A DNA stretch of 64,000 nucleotides, from positions 1 to 64,000 of the forward strand of contig JADJMI010000008.1 of NCBI GenBank assembly GCA_016709665.1, written 5' to 3'. The stretch is from Betaproteobacteria bacterium (GTDB taxonomy: Bacteria; Pseudomonadota; Gammaproteobacteria; Burkholderiales; Usitatibacteraceae). Shown here in pieces: positions 27,601 through 36,009 of the stretch. The notes beneath the pieces were generated by a model, which ran no database searches, had not been told where the DNA came from, and saw nothing but the letters and a program-made list of their open reading frames with translations. Within the stretch, counting starts at the first letter, position 1. Each line of letters starts with the position of its first letter. Made by a program: the position numbers and the translations under genes.

Positions 27601-27720
27601 CAGATCACGCCGGCGGGCACCGTCACCTTCACCTTCGGGGCGGATGGCAGGAGCGCGGGCATGACGTACACCATCGACGGGTTGTCGGGCAGCAATGCCA
27701 TCACCCGCCAGCCGCTCTAG
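24655..27720 (+). CDS. Sialidase/BNR-fold exported lipoprotein with two C-terminal DLWW modules
   Basis: A 1021-aa protein with a lipoprotein signal (LGLAGC, Cys20). Residues of about 100-780 contain BNR/VPS10-type blades with repeated S/T-x-D-x-G-x-T-W motifs (SNDAGTSWEP, STDSGATWTR, SVDAGASWTK, STDGGATFTK, TRDGGTTWAS, SEDRGATWST), indicating a beta-propeller. The C-terminus holds two copies (about 783-905 and 907-1021) of a module beginning YxDLWWAG..NGWG. A similar module forms the protein at 39926. It is probably surface or periplasm anchored. BNR-fold proteins include glycosidases, adhesins and scaffolds; no catalytic residues could be assigned. A good GGGAG ribosome site lies before the ATG. 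Confidence 0.8.
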   Translation: MTALRTAFVVSAVCLGLAGCATTPSPTATAAAEPGAPFRAQSKREAPKDGKKRDRAAISAQYHLDLEADENGPPSAAQVLRAHAQRETMLKETGRAKAAGLAGGTWQAIGPGNIGGRVRAIAFDPRNASRLFAGTASGGLWVSNDAGTSWEPTFDFLPNLSISTIAVDPARPDTMYVGTGEASAGLVGLGAFKSTDGGRTWAFLPATNVDANPDWRFVNRLAIHPTQTGTLLAAMSNNNRAIGAIYRSTDSGATWTRAATMKALDIAFDPNAPANAVAGLDDGTIAYSRDAGVTWTRSAPLVSGTPTGRQGTARAEIAFARSTPGLVYASLDNNKGEVWKSVDAGASWTKLATPGHLNEQGDYDNAIWVDPTDGNVVVVGGLDLYRSTDGGATFTKVSEWRVFPNSPHPDHHALASPPDYGPGNRVLYNGNDGGVYKAFDILSVRDGSGGGWTPVNNGLAVTQFYSGAGRTAAGGRVIGGTQDNGSLQLSLGSWSIYRGGDGGFSAVDPVSDEVMYGSYVYLSIHRSLNGGASSQYICSGITEAQPAEGASPYCGSSNVRKANFIAPFILDPNDANRLLAGANSLWVTDGARTPAPAWRVIKEPSATTDNFINAIAAAEGNGNVIWVGHNNGEVYVTRDGRAATPSWQRVGQGVLPSRQVQRIMIDKDDHNRVLVAVTGFTANNVWETRDGGTTWASVASNLPQAPVFDVKRHPKRADWLYAATSVGIFTSEDRGATWSTSNEGPANIRVRELFWLDDETLGAATYGRGMFKATVPATGPASYQDLWWAGPQENGWGVSIVQRGRSLFASMYIYDEAGRPQWVALLGGTWNADFSAYTGPLYIPQGSSFAAYDPSRFVVGDPVGTGTLTFSNANTARLDTTIRGVSGAKAIVRQPYGPPDSTPVGSYADLWWAGTSQNGWGITISQQYRTLFAVWFTYDTQGRNTWFVVPGGTWTAANVFTGTAYRTTSSPWVGATYDPSRFQITPAGTVTFTFGADGRSAGMTYTIDGLSGSNAITRQPL

Positions 27721-27729
27721 GGGCCGCCC

Positions 27730-28152
27730 GTGACCTGTGAACTGTGTCATGGCGACGGGGGGGTGGTCCTCTGGCAGAATGGCCTCTGTCGGGTCGTCGC
27801 GGTCGACGAACCCGGCCTCCCGGGGTTCCTGCGGGTGATACTGAACCGCCATGCGCGGGAGATGACCGACCTCGACGAACCGGACCGGGCGGCCTTCATG
27901 GCCGTCGTATTCGCCGTCGAGTCCCACGCGCGCCGCTGCCTCGAACCGGACAAAATGAATCTCGCGAGCCTCGGCAACCTGACGCCTCACCTTCACTGGC
28001 ACGTGATCCCGCGCTGGCGGGACGATCGCCACTTCCCGGGCCCCGTGTGGGCGCCCGCCCGCCACGATTCGCCCGTGCCCGCCGCCCGTGCCGCAGCCTG
28101 CGCGGCGATGGCCTCCTCCCTCGCCGCCGCGCTGGCGCGGCAAGCCCCCTAG
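27730..28152 (+). CDS. HIT-family nucleotide hydrolase/transferase
   Basis: A 140-aa protein with the histidine-triad motif HLHWH (His87, His89, His91). The supporting segments are CELCHGDGG at the start, PGFLRVILNRHAREMTDL, and the C-terminal WRDDRHFPGPVWA. HIT proteins hydrolyse nucleotide phosphoramidates or related adenylates. The gene starts with GTG 9 nt after the BNR lipoprotein and ends 5 nt before the next gene, so it is probably part of a three-gene unit. The substrate is unknown. Confidence 0.87.
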   Translation: MTCELCHGDGGVVLWQNGLCRVVAVDEPGLPGFLRVILNRHAREMTDLDEPDRAAFMAVVFAVESHARRCLEPDKMNLASLGNLTPHLHWHVIPRWRDDRHFPGPVWAPARHDSPVPAARAAACAAMASSLAAALARQAP

Positions 28153-28157
28153 CCGCC

Positions 28158-29774
28158 ATGGTCTCCACGCCTCCCATCCGCCCGTCGGCGAACGGCGTCC
28201 CCTTCGCGGACGCCAAGGGCTGCAAGGACTGGCTCGCCGACCTGCCGCTCACGAACATCCCGCAGGCGCAGCAGATCGCGCTGGAGAGCCTGCGTGCCCT
28301 GAACGCGGCCGAGTTCGACGGCCTCGAGCGGCTCAAGTGCATGGAGTTGCTGCGCGACAAGGTCTCGTTCCTGCAGGGCGAGCAGCGCTCGCGCTACTTC
28401 GGCAAGTCGCTGCCCCTTTCCCCGAACGACCAGATGGCCTGGTCCACCGGGCGGACGCTCCTCGAGGAGATGGAAGCCGGCTACCGACTGTGCCTGGCGG
28501 CGGCCGATGCGGGCGTGGGCGAAATCTCGCGGCACGCGCCGCTCACGATGCAGCGCATCGCGCGCTACCTGGGCGCGCAGATGATGTTCCACGCGATGGT
28601 CTACCGCCGCTTCGATCCTTCGCTGTGGCTGCGCCTGCACGGCCTGCTCGCGGATGCCGAACGGTTCGGCCGCGCCGGCGAGCGCGTGAAGGACAGCCTC
28701 GAATCGGAGGACGGCGTCTCGACGGTGCACGAGGCCTACGTCTGCGTGGTGCTCGAGCAGGCGGCGTACCTCTCCGAGATGACCGCGGCACAGATCGATT
28801 TCCTCGCCGCGATCCTCCGGATGTGGGTGCGCAAGGTGCAGGTCGCGACCGAGCCGCCGGCCGTGGCCGAGGGCCACGCCACCTTCCCGCTCGCGGTCGA
28901 TCTCCAGAAACCCATCGGCGCGCGCCCGCTCAACGCGGACGACCGCCAGCCCCACCACCGCATCCTCGACATCGACCCGCTCTCGAAGAGCATCCGCCGG
29001 CGCATCAAGGCGCTGCAGGCGGGCGAGGAGCCGGTGGCGATGGGCCTGCCGCCCGACGCGAGCGCCATCGACGCCCTCATCCAGTTGCAGCGCCTGCACA
29101 AGCTCTGGTGCGAGGGCGCGCCGCCGCGGCCCCCGGCCAAGGTGCCCGACGAGAAATCCGTGGGGCTCGCCTTCGGACTGCCGGAGATCCATTTCTTCGT
29201 GACGGGCGGCGTCACCTTCGAGCAGCCCGACAAGTCGCGCGAGCTCTCGCGCCAGGAAAAGGACGACCTCGCCGTCTTCGGCAAGGTGAGCGAGCGCACC
29301 CAGCAGCTGCGTCTCTCGGAATTCAACTACCAGCTCGAGAGCTGGGGCATCGTCGACGAGATGCTGGGCGCCTGGCGGCTCGCGCGCCCCCCGACGGCCT
29401 CCAAGGGCGTCGCGATCGGCCGCATCGTCGCCATGCGTCTCGCCGAGGGCGGCCCGTTCTTCCTCGGGATGGTGCGGGCCCTGGTGCAGGAGACCGACGG
29501 GCGCATCGTCATCTCGATCACGCTCTTCCCCGGCCGCCCGGAGCCCATCGCCGTGCGCGCCTCCGATTCGCGCAATCGCGGCGGGCACCAGTGGATGCAG
29601 GGCTTCCGCCTGCCGCCCATGGAGCGCATCGGCACGCCCGAGTCCCTCGTGGTGCCCACGGGCATGGCCGCCCGCGGCCGCGGCATCGAGACGTGGAAGG
29701 GCGAGCCGAAGGAATCGACGGTCTACGAGATCCTGGACCGCGGCTCCGACTTCGACCGGGTCACGATCTTCTAG
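28158..29774 (+). CDS. Conserved hypothetical protein, 538 aa
   Basis: I cannot assign a function. The N-terminal 250 residues look helical (ADAKGCKDWLADLPLTNIPQ, LLEEMEAGYRLCLAA, VHEAYVCVVLEQ). The C-terminal part (about 415-520, GRIVAMRLAEGGPFFLGMVRALVQETDGRIVISITLFPG) looks like a small beta-barrel reminiscent of PilZ-like c-di-GMP modules, but the RxxxR motif is not evident. No signal peptide or membrane segment is seen, so it is probably cytoplasmic. It ends 4 nt inside the end of gshB (opposite strands, stop codons overlapping). I have the impression it is common in betaproteobacteria; a homology search would confirm. Confidence 0.7.
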   Translation: MVSTPPIRPSANGVPFADAKGCKDWLADLPLTNIPQAQQIALESLRALNAAEFDGLERLKCMELLRDKVSFLQGEQRSRYFGKSLPLSPNDQMAWSTGRTLLEEMEAGYRLCLAAADAGVGEISRHAPLTMQRIARYLGAQMMFHAMVYRRFDPSLWLRLHGLLADAERFGRAGERVKDSLESEDGVSTVHEAYVCVVLEQAAYLSEMTAAQIDFLAAILRMWVRKVQVATEPPAVAEGHATFPLAVDLQKPIGARPLNADDRQPHHRILDIDPLSKSIRRRIKALQAGEEPVAMGLPPDASAIDALIQLQRLHKLWCEGAPPRPPAKVPDEKSVGLAFGLPEIHFFVTGGVTFEQPDKSRELSRQEKDDLAVFGKVSERTQQLRLSEFNYQLESWGIVDEMLGAWRLARPPTASKGVAIGRIVAMRLAEGGPFFLGMVRALVQETDGRIVISITLFPGRPEPIAVRASDSRNRGGHQWMQGFRLPPMERIGTPESLVVPTGMAARGRGIETWKGEPKESTVYEILDRGSDFDRVTIF

Positions 29775-30715
29775 CGGGCCGCGCGGCGCTCCACGGCGTC
29801 CAGCAGCGGCTTCGCGGCGTTCTCGCCCGTCTGCTGGGCGATCTCCACGATGCAGGTCGGGCTCGTCACGTTGACCTCCGTGAGGAAGTCGCCGATCACG
29901 TCCAGGCCCGCGAGCGCGATGCCGGCCTTCACCAGTTCCGCGCCCACCGCCTCGCCGATCTCGCGGTCGCGGGCCGACAGGGGCTGGGCGACGCCCGTGC
30001 CGCCGGCCGCGAGATTGCCGCGCGTCTCGCCCGCCTTGGGGATGCGCGCGAGGCAGTACGGAAAGGGCTTGCCGTCGATCACGAGCACGCGCTTGTCGCC
30101 CTTCGCGATGGCCGGCACGTACTTCTGGACCATGATCGAGCGGGCCGCCTCGCCCACCATCGTCTCGACGATCACGTTGCGGTTGGGGTCGTCGGCGCGA
30201 ACGCGGAAGATCATCGTGCCGCCCATGCCGTCGAGTTTCTTGAGGATCACGTCGGCGTGCCTGTCCACGAACGCATGCACGCGGGCCGGGTCGCGCGTCA
30301 CCAGCGTGGCCGGCGCGAACTGCGGGAAGCGCAGGATGGCGAGCTTCTCGTTCCAGTCGCGAAGCGCCCGGGGGGCGTTGATCACGCGCGCTCCTTGAGC
30401 CTCGGCGCGCTCGAGCAGGATCGTCGCGTAGTAGTACTCCGCGTCGAAGGGCGGGTCCTTCCTCATCAGCACCGCGTCGAAGTAGTCGAGAGGCACCTCT
30501 TCGGAAGCTTCCTCCCGGTACCAGGCCGCGTCGTCGCCGCCGACCGCGAGGCGCTTCACCTGCGCGAGGACGGCGCCTTCCTCCACCCGCATGTCCGGCA
30601 GCTCGAACGCGTAGGTGTCGTGCCCCCGGCGCGAGGCCTCGCGCATCATGGCGATGGACGAATCCTTCTTCGGCTTGAGATCGCCGAGCGGGTCGACGAG
30701 GAACGCGAGCTTCAT
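29771..30715 (-). CDS. gshB: Glutathione synthetase
   Basis: A 314-aa ATP-grasp enzyme that joins gamma-glutamylcysteine and glycine to make glutathione. It begins MKLAFLVDPLGDLKPKKDSSIAMMREASRRGH, the standard GshB start. It contains MRKDPPFDAEYYYAT, VLKKLDGMGGTMIFR-like, GETRGNLAAGGTG and the end FLTEVNVTSPTCIVEIAQQTG. Its start overlaps the stop of gshA by 4 nt (ATGA), so the two enzymes of glutathione synthesis are translated from one transcript. Confidence 0.96.
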   Translation of the reverse strand: MKLAFLVDPLGDLKPKKDSSIAMMREASRRGHDTYAFELPDMRVEEGAVLAQVKRLAVGGDDAAWYREEASEEVPLDYFDAVLMRKDPPFDAEYYYATILLERAEAQGARVINAPRALRDWNEKLAILRFPQFAPATLVTRDPARVHAFVDRHADVILKKLDGMGGTMIFRVRADDPNRNVIVETMVGEAARSIMVQKYVPAIAKGDKRVLVIDGKPFPYCLARIPKAGETRGNLAAGGTGVAQPLSARDREIGEAVGAELVKAGIALAGLDVIGDFLTEVNVTSPTCIVEIAQQTGENAAKPLLDAVERRAAR

Positions 30716-32019
30716 GCCGTCGCGGCCTGCGGGGGGCGTTCGAGGGATCGCGCGACGAGTTCCTCGACCTCGAGGGCAGCGGCGAGCATCGCGAGGCGAG
30801 CGACCACCCCATAGGTGTAGAAGCGGTTGGGCGGGTCGCCGGGGCCGCCCGCGCAATCGGGCGAATGGCAGTCCGTCTCGAAGGCGAGGGGGCGGAACGA
30901 CATGCCCGGCGCGTTCAGGTTCTCGTCCTTGCCGCGCTCGGTGTTCACGCGGTAGAAGCCGCCCACGACGTACTGGTCGATCATGTAGACCACGGGCTCG
31001 GCCACGAAGCCGTCCACGCTCTCGAAGGAATACACGCCCTCCTGGATGAGCACCTCGTGGACGGGCTGGCCCTCCTTGATGACGGCCATCTTGTTGCGCG
31101 TCTTGCGGTTGAGGTTCCTCACGTCGTCGACGCTGCGCACCGTCATGATGCCCATGCCGTAGGTGCCGGCGTCGGCCTTCACGATGACGAAGGGCGCCTC
31201 CGTGACGCCGTGCGCCGCGTATTTCTCGCGGACCTCGGCGAGCACGGCCTCCACGTTGGCGGCGAGGCACTCCTCGCCTTCCTTCTGCGAGAAGTTCACC
31301 TTGCCGCACTGGCTGAACGCCGGGTTGATGAGCCAGGGATCCAGGCCCAGCATCCGGGAGAAATCCTCGGCGACGCGGTCGTACGCGTGGAAATGCTGCG
31401 ACTTGCGCCGCGTGGACCAGCCGGCCACCAGGTGCGGCACGACGGTCTGCTCGAGGCCCTCGAGGATCGCCGGGATGCCCGCGGAGAGGTCGTTGTTCAC
31501 GATGACGGCGCAGGGATCGAACCCCTCCAGGTACACGCGATTGCCCGAGCGCCTGAGCGGCTCGAGCAGGATCGTGTCGCCGCCGGAGGTGGCCGCCTCG
31601 GTGGGGCCCGCGAGGTCGGGGATGAGGCTGCCGATGCGCACCTCCAGTCCCGCCCCCTCCAGGATGCGCTTGAGCGTCGCGACGTTCTGCAGGTAATGCA
31701 GGTTGCGCGTGTGGTTCTCGGGCACCAGCACGAAGCGCTCGGCGTCCGGGCAGAGCTTCTGCACGGCCGACATCGCCGCATGGACGCACAGCGGCAGGAA
31801 GTCCGGGTTCAGGTTGTTGAACCCGCCGGGGAAGAGGTTCGTGTCGACGGGCGCGAGCTTGAAGCCGCTGTTGCGCAGGTCGACCGACGAGTAGAAGGGC
31901 ACCTCGTGGTCGGCGAATTGCGCGCGGAACCAGTGCTCGATCTCGGGCCGGCGGTCGAGGACGAGGCGCTCCAGTTCGTGGAGAGGGCCCGTGAGGGAAG
32001 TCGTGAGGTGGGGGACCAT
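30712..32019 (-). CDS. gshA: Glutamate-cysteine ligase, proteobacterial non-enteric type
   Basis: A 435-aa enzyme that makes gamma-glutamylcysteine, the first step of glutathione synthesis. The sequence is of the family found in many beta- and acidophilic gamma-proteobacteria, not the E. coli type: YSSVDLRNSGFKLAPVDTNLFPGGFNNLN, FVLVPENHTRNLHYLQNV, KADAGTYGMGIMTV, NAPGMSFRPLAFETDCHSPD. It is first in the gshA-gshB operon and divergent from the DUF486 gene, with 123 nt between them. Confidence 0.93.
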   Translation of the reverse strand: MVPHLTTSLTGPLHELERLVLDRRPEIEHWFRAQFADHEVPFYSSVDLRNSGFKLAPVDTNLFPGGFNNLNPDFLPLCVHAAMSAVQKLCPDAERFVLVPENHTRNLHYLQNVATLKRILEGAGLEVRIGSLIPDLAGPTEAATSGGDTILLEPLRRSGNRVYLEGFDPCAVIVNNDLSAGIPAILEGLEQTVVPHLVAGWSTRRKSQHFHAYDRVAEDFSRMLGLDPWLINPAFSQCGKVNFSQKEGEECLAANVEAVLAEVREKYAAHGVTEAPFVIVKADAGTYGMGIMTVRSVDDVRNLNRKTRNKMAVIKEGQPVHEVLIQEGVYSFESVDGFVAEPVVYMIDQYVVGGFYRVNTERGKDENLNAPGMSFRPLAFETDCHSPDCAGGPGDPPNRFYTYGVVARLAMLAAALEVEELVARSLERPPQAATA

Positions 32020-32090
32020 CGGCGGGAGGGCGGGCGAGAAACCCCGCGTCGCTCAGGATGTCGGGGGGCTAGTTTAACCCGGCCGGGTGA

Positions 32091-32096
32091 TAAAAT
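32091..32096 (+). promoter_or_regulatory. Possible -10 box for the DUF486 gene
   Basis: TAAAAT (preceded by GA, 5 of 6 to consensus) lies 47 bp upstream of the ATG at 32143 in the gshA/DUF486 divergent gap. No clear -35 box is seen. Tentative. Confidence 0.3.
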
Positions 32097-32142
32097 TCGC
32101 GTCCACGTCTCCCCCGGGGCTCCGTCCCCGGCCGCGCCGCCC

Positions 32143-32496
32143 ATGACCCCCCTGCAGACCCTCGCGATCACCGCCACGATGCTGGCGGCGTCGAACCTCT
32201 TCATGACGTTCGCGTGGTACGGGCACCTGAAGCATTTCCAGTCGAGCCCGTGGTGGATCGCGGCGCTCGCGAGCTGGGGCATCGCGCTCTTCGAGTACCT
32301 GCTGCAGGTGCCGGCCAACCGGATCGGGTTCGCGGGCGGCCATTCCCTCGCGCAGCTGAAGATCCTGCAGGAAGTCATCACGCTGGCGGTATTCGTTCCC
32401 TTCGCGATGCTCTACATGGGCGAGGGCCTCAAGTGGAACTACCTGTGGGCCGCGCTCTGCCTGTTGGGCGCGGTCTACTTCATCTTCAAGGGGTGA
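32143..32496 (+). CDS. DUF486 (DMT-like) small membrane protein
   Basis: A 117-aa protein with four hydrophobic helices and the DUF486 signature (FMTFAWYGHLK, ASWGIALFEYLLQVPANRIG, AQLKILQEVITL, FVPFAMLYMGEGLKWNYLWAALCLLGAVYFIF). Its fold is related to drug/metabolite transporters, but no substrate is known. The stop is followed at once by the G-saturated tract, so the true downstream context is lost. Confidence 0.87.
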   Translation: MTPLQTLAITATMLAASNLFMTFAWYGHLKHFQSSPWWIAALASWGIALFEYLLQVPANRIGFAGGHSLAQLKILQEVITLAVFVPFAMLYMGEGLKWNYLWAALCLLGAVYFIFKG

Positions 32497-33189
32497 GCCG
32501 GGGGGGCGGCGCCCCCCGCCGGGGCCCCCGCGGCGGCCGTCTCTGGCGGGCGGCCGCGGGCGGGCGCGGCCCGCGGGGGGGGGCGCGGCTCGGGGGGGGG
32601 GCGGGCGGGGCGCGCGGGGCGCCGGGGGGGCGGGGCTTTTTTCGGCCGGGCAGTCGCTGTGGGGGGGGGGGGGGGGGGGGGGGGACGGGGGGCGCGGGGC
32701 TTTCCGCCTGGGGGGGGGGGGCGCGGGGGAGGGGGGGCGGGCGGGCGGGGGGGGGGGGGCGGACGGGCCGAGCCGCCGGCGGGGGGGGGGGGGGGGCGGG
32801 GCGGGCAGGGGCGACCGCGCGGGCGGCGGGGGGGGGGGGTGGGGGGCGGGGGCGGGGGGTTCGGGCGGGCGGGGGGGGGCGCGCCGCGGCGAGCCACCGC
32901 GCGGAGGGGGGCGCGCCGGGGGGGGGGGGGGGGGCCCGGGGCCAAGCCGGGCGCCCCGCGCGCGGGGGCCGGGCGGGCGCCGGGGCGGGGGGGGGGGGGG
33001 GGGGCGGCCGCGGTGTTCTTCGGGGGGGCCGGCGGCGAGGCGGGGGGGGGGGCCGCGGGGGCCGGGGCCCCGGGGGGCGAAAAAGAACCCCGGCCGGGGG
33101 GGGGGGGGGGGGGGGGCGGGGCGGGCCGCCCCCGGCGGGGGGCGGCGCGCGGGGCGGGAGGGGGGGGGGGGGGGGGCAGCCCGCCAAAG
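32497..33189. other. G-saturated low-complexity tract (no gene)
   Basis: About 690 bp consist almost wholly of G with some C and only scattered A/T. Runs include 24 G (32661-32684), 21 G (33096-33116), 18 G (32987-33004) and 17 G (33160-33176). Open frames through it would code only Gly/Arg/Pro and are not credible genes. Normal sequence resumes just before the mpl start. The likely explanation is false G calls or a bad join during assembly. The true sequence between the DUF486 gene and mpl is therefore unknown and could be longer or shorter. Confidence 0.8.
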
Positions 33190-34547
<1,358 letters not shown>

Positions 34548-34551
<4 letters not shown>

Positions 34552-35393
34552 AGCACCTCACCTACCGGATCGTGAACGTCTTCACCCGCGGCGGCCGCCT
34601 CACGGGCAACCCCCTGTGCGTGTTCGAGGACGGCACCGGCCTCGACACGGAGGCCATGCAGGCCCTCGCGCGCCAGTTCAACCTGTCCGAGACGACCTTC
34701 ATCCTGCCCTCGGAGAAGGCCGCTGCCCGCGTGCGCATCTTCACGCCGGCCTACGAGATGCCCTTCGCCGGCCACCCGACGCTCGGCACGGCGCACGTCG
34801 TGCGCGCGCTCAAGGGCGCCGGGGATTCGCTCTCGCTCGAGATGAAGGCGGGCGTCATCCCGGTGAGCGCGGAGGGCGACCGCTGGACGCTCTCGGCCAA
34901 CCCGCCCACCTGGCGCGAAGTGACGGAGCCGCTCGGCACGCTCGCGATGATGCTGGGCCTTTCCGTGTCCGACCTGGCCGACCGGCCCCTGTGGGTCCAG
35001 TCGGGCAAGGAGCAGCTCATCGTGCCGGTGCGCAGCGTCGATGCGGTCCGCCGCGCCCGTCCCGTCCCCGACGCGTTCTCGCGGCTCGCGAGCGTCGACG
35101 GCCAGAGCATGGCCTACGTGTTCGCGGACGAGGGCGACGCGAAGGGCACCGTGGTCTCGCGGTTCTTCTTCCCGAGCGGCGCGGCGGTCCTCGAGGATCC
35201 GGCCACGGGCTCGGCCTGCGCCAACCTCGGCGGCTGGTTCTGCGCCCTGCGGCCCGGCGCCGACGTGACGCGCGTCGTGTCCCAGGGCGACGAAGTGGCC
35301 CGCCCCTCCACGCTTTTCCTCGGCGTCGCCCACGGCGCCATCACCGTGGGCGGCGTCGTGGCCGATCTCGGCCGCGGCACCCTCTCGCTCTAG
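34548..35393 (+). CDS. PhzF-family isomerase/epimerase
   Basis: A 281-aa protein of the PhzF/diaminopimelate-epimerase-like fold. It has GNPLCVFEDG, the general acid/base region LSETTF (Glu48), FAGHPTLGTAH, and near the C-terminus the phosphate-loop-like DPATGSACANLGGW. The family acts on varied small molecules; the substrate here is unknown and it need not make phenazine. It is coupled to mpl (ATGA) and lies 6 nt before the YqiA-like gene. Confidence 0.9.
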
Positions 35394-35399
35394 GATCCC

Positions 35400-35999
35400 T
35401 TGAAGACCCTCCTCTACCTGCACGGCTTCATCAGTTCGCCCGCCTCGCGCAAGGCCGTGATGCTCGGCGACTACGTCCGCGGCCAGGCGCCCGGCCTCCA
35501 GGTCGTCGTTCCCGCGCTGCACCATCGCCCGGCGCAGGCCGTCTCGCAGGTGCAGTGGCATTGCCTCGGGAAGAACCCGGCGGACTTGACGCTCGTCGGC
35601 AGCTCGCTCGGCGGCTTCTACGCGACGGTCGTGGCGGAGAAGGTCGGCTGCCGGGCGGTGGTGGTGAACCCGGCGGTGCATCCCCAGTGCCTGTTCGAAC
35701 GGCACATCGGGCCGCAGGAGAACCTCTACACGAAGGAGCGCTTCGAGCTGACGCGCGAGCACGTCGCGGAACTCGCCGCGCTCGACCCGCCCGCCATCAC
35801 GCGTCCGGAGCGCTACTGGCTCCTCGCGGAGACGGGCGACGAGGTGCTCGACTATCGCGAGGCCGTCGCGTACTACGCCGGCGCCTTCCAGAGCATCGTG
35901 CAGGGCGGCGATCACAGCCTCGCGAGCTTCCCCGAGTTCATACCGGACCTTGTCCGCTGGGCGCTGGGGAACGAAGCCGCAAGAGGAGCGCACGCGTGA
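35400..35999 (+). CDS. YqiA/YcfP-type alpha/beta hydrolase (esterase)
   Basis: A 199-aa protein with a start typical of the family, KTLLYLHGFISSPASRKA, the nucleophile elbow VGSSLGGFYAT (Ser of GSSLG), and the C-terminal acid/base region LLAETGDEVLDY ... GGDHSLASF (His). The enzyme is an esterase of unclear physiological substrate. The start is a TTG at 35400, supported by the conserved N-terminus and by its position just after the phzF-like gene. It ends 10 nt before the ribonuclease gene. Confidence 0.87.
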   Translation: MKTLLYLHGFISSPASRKAVMLGDYVRGQAPGLQVVVPALHHRPAQAVSQVQWHCLGKNPADLTLVGSSLGGFYATVVAEKVGCRAVVVNPAVHPQCLFERHIGPQENLYTKERFELTREHVAELAALDPPAITRPERYWLLAETGDEVLDYREAVAYYAGAFQSIVQGGDHSLASFPEFIPDLVRWALGNEAARGAHA

Positions 36000-36009
36000 G
36001 GCGGCCGGC

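Noticed and set aside
24409..28143. 1244-aa open frame on the minus strand
   Set aside because: Antisense to the BNR lipoprotein gene. Composition is typical of high-GC shadow frames, with no signature motif.
32659..33189. Gly-rich N-terminal extension of mpl through the G tract
   Set aside because: It is made only of Gly/Arg from G runs. Mpl begins correctly at 33190 with its own conserved start.
32497..33189. G-quadruplex control element
   Set aside because: Length and purity exceed any natural element I know. Sharp borders and frameshifts elsewhere favour a sequencing artefact.
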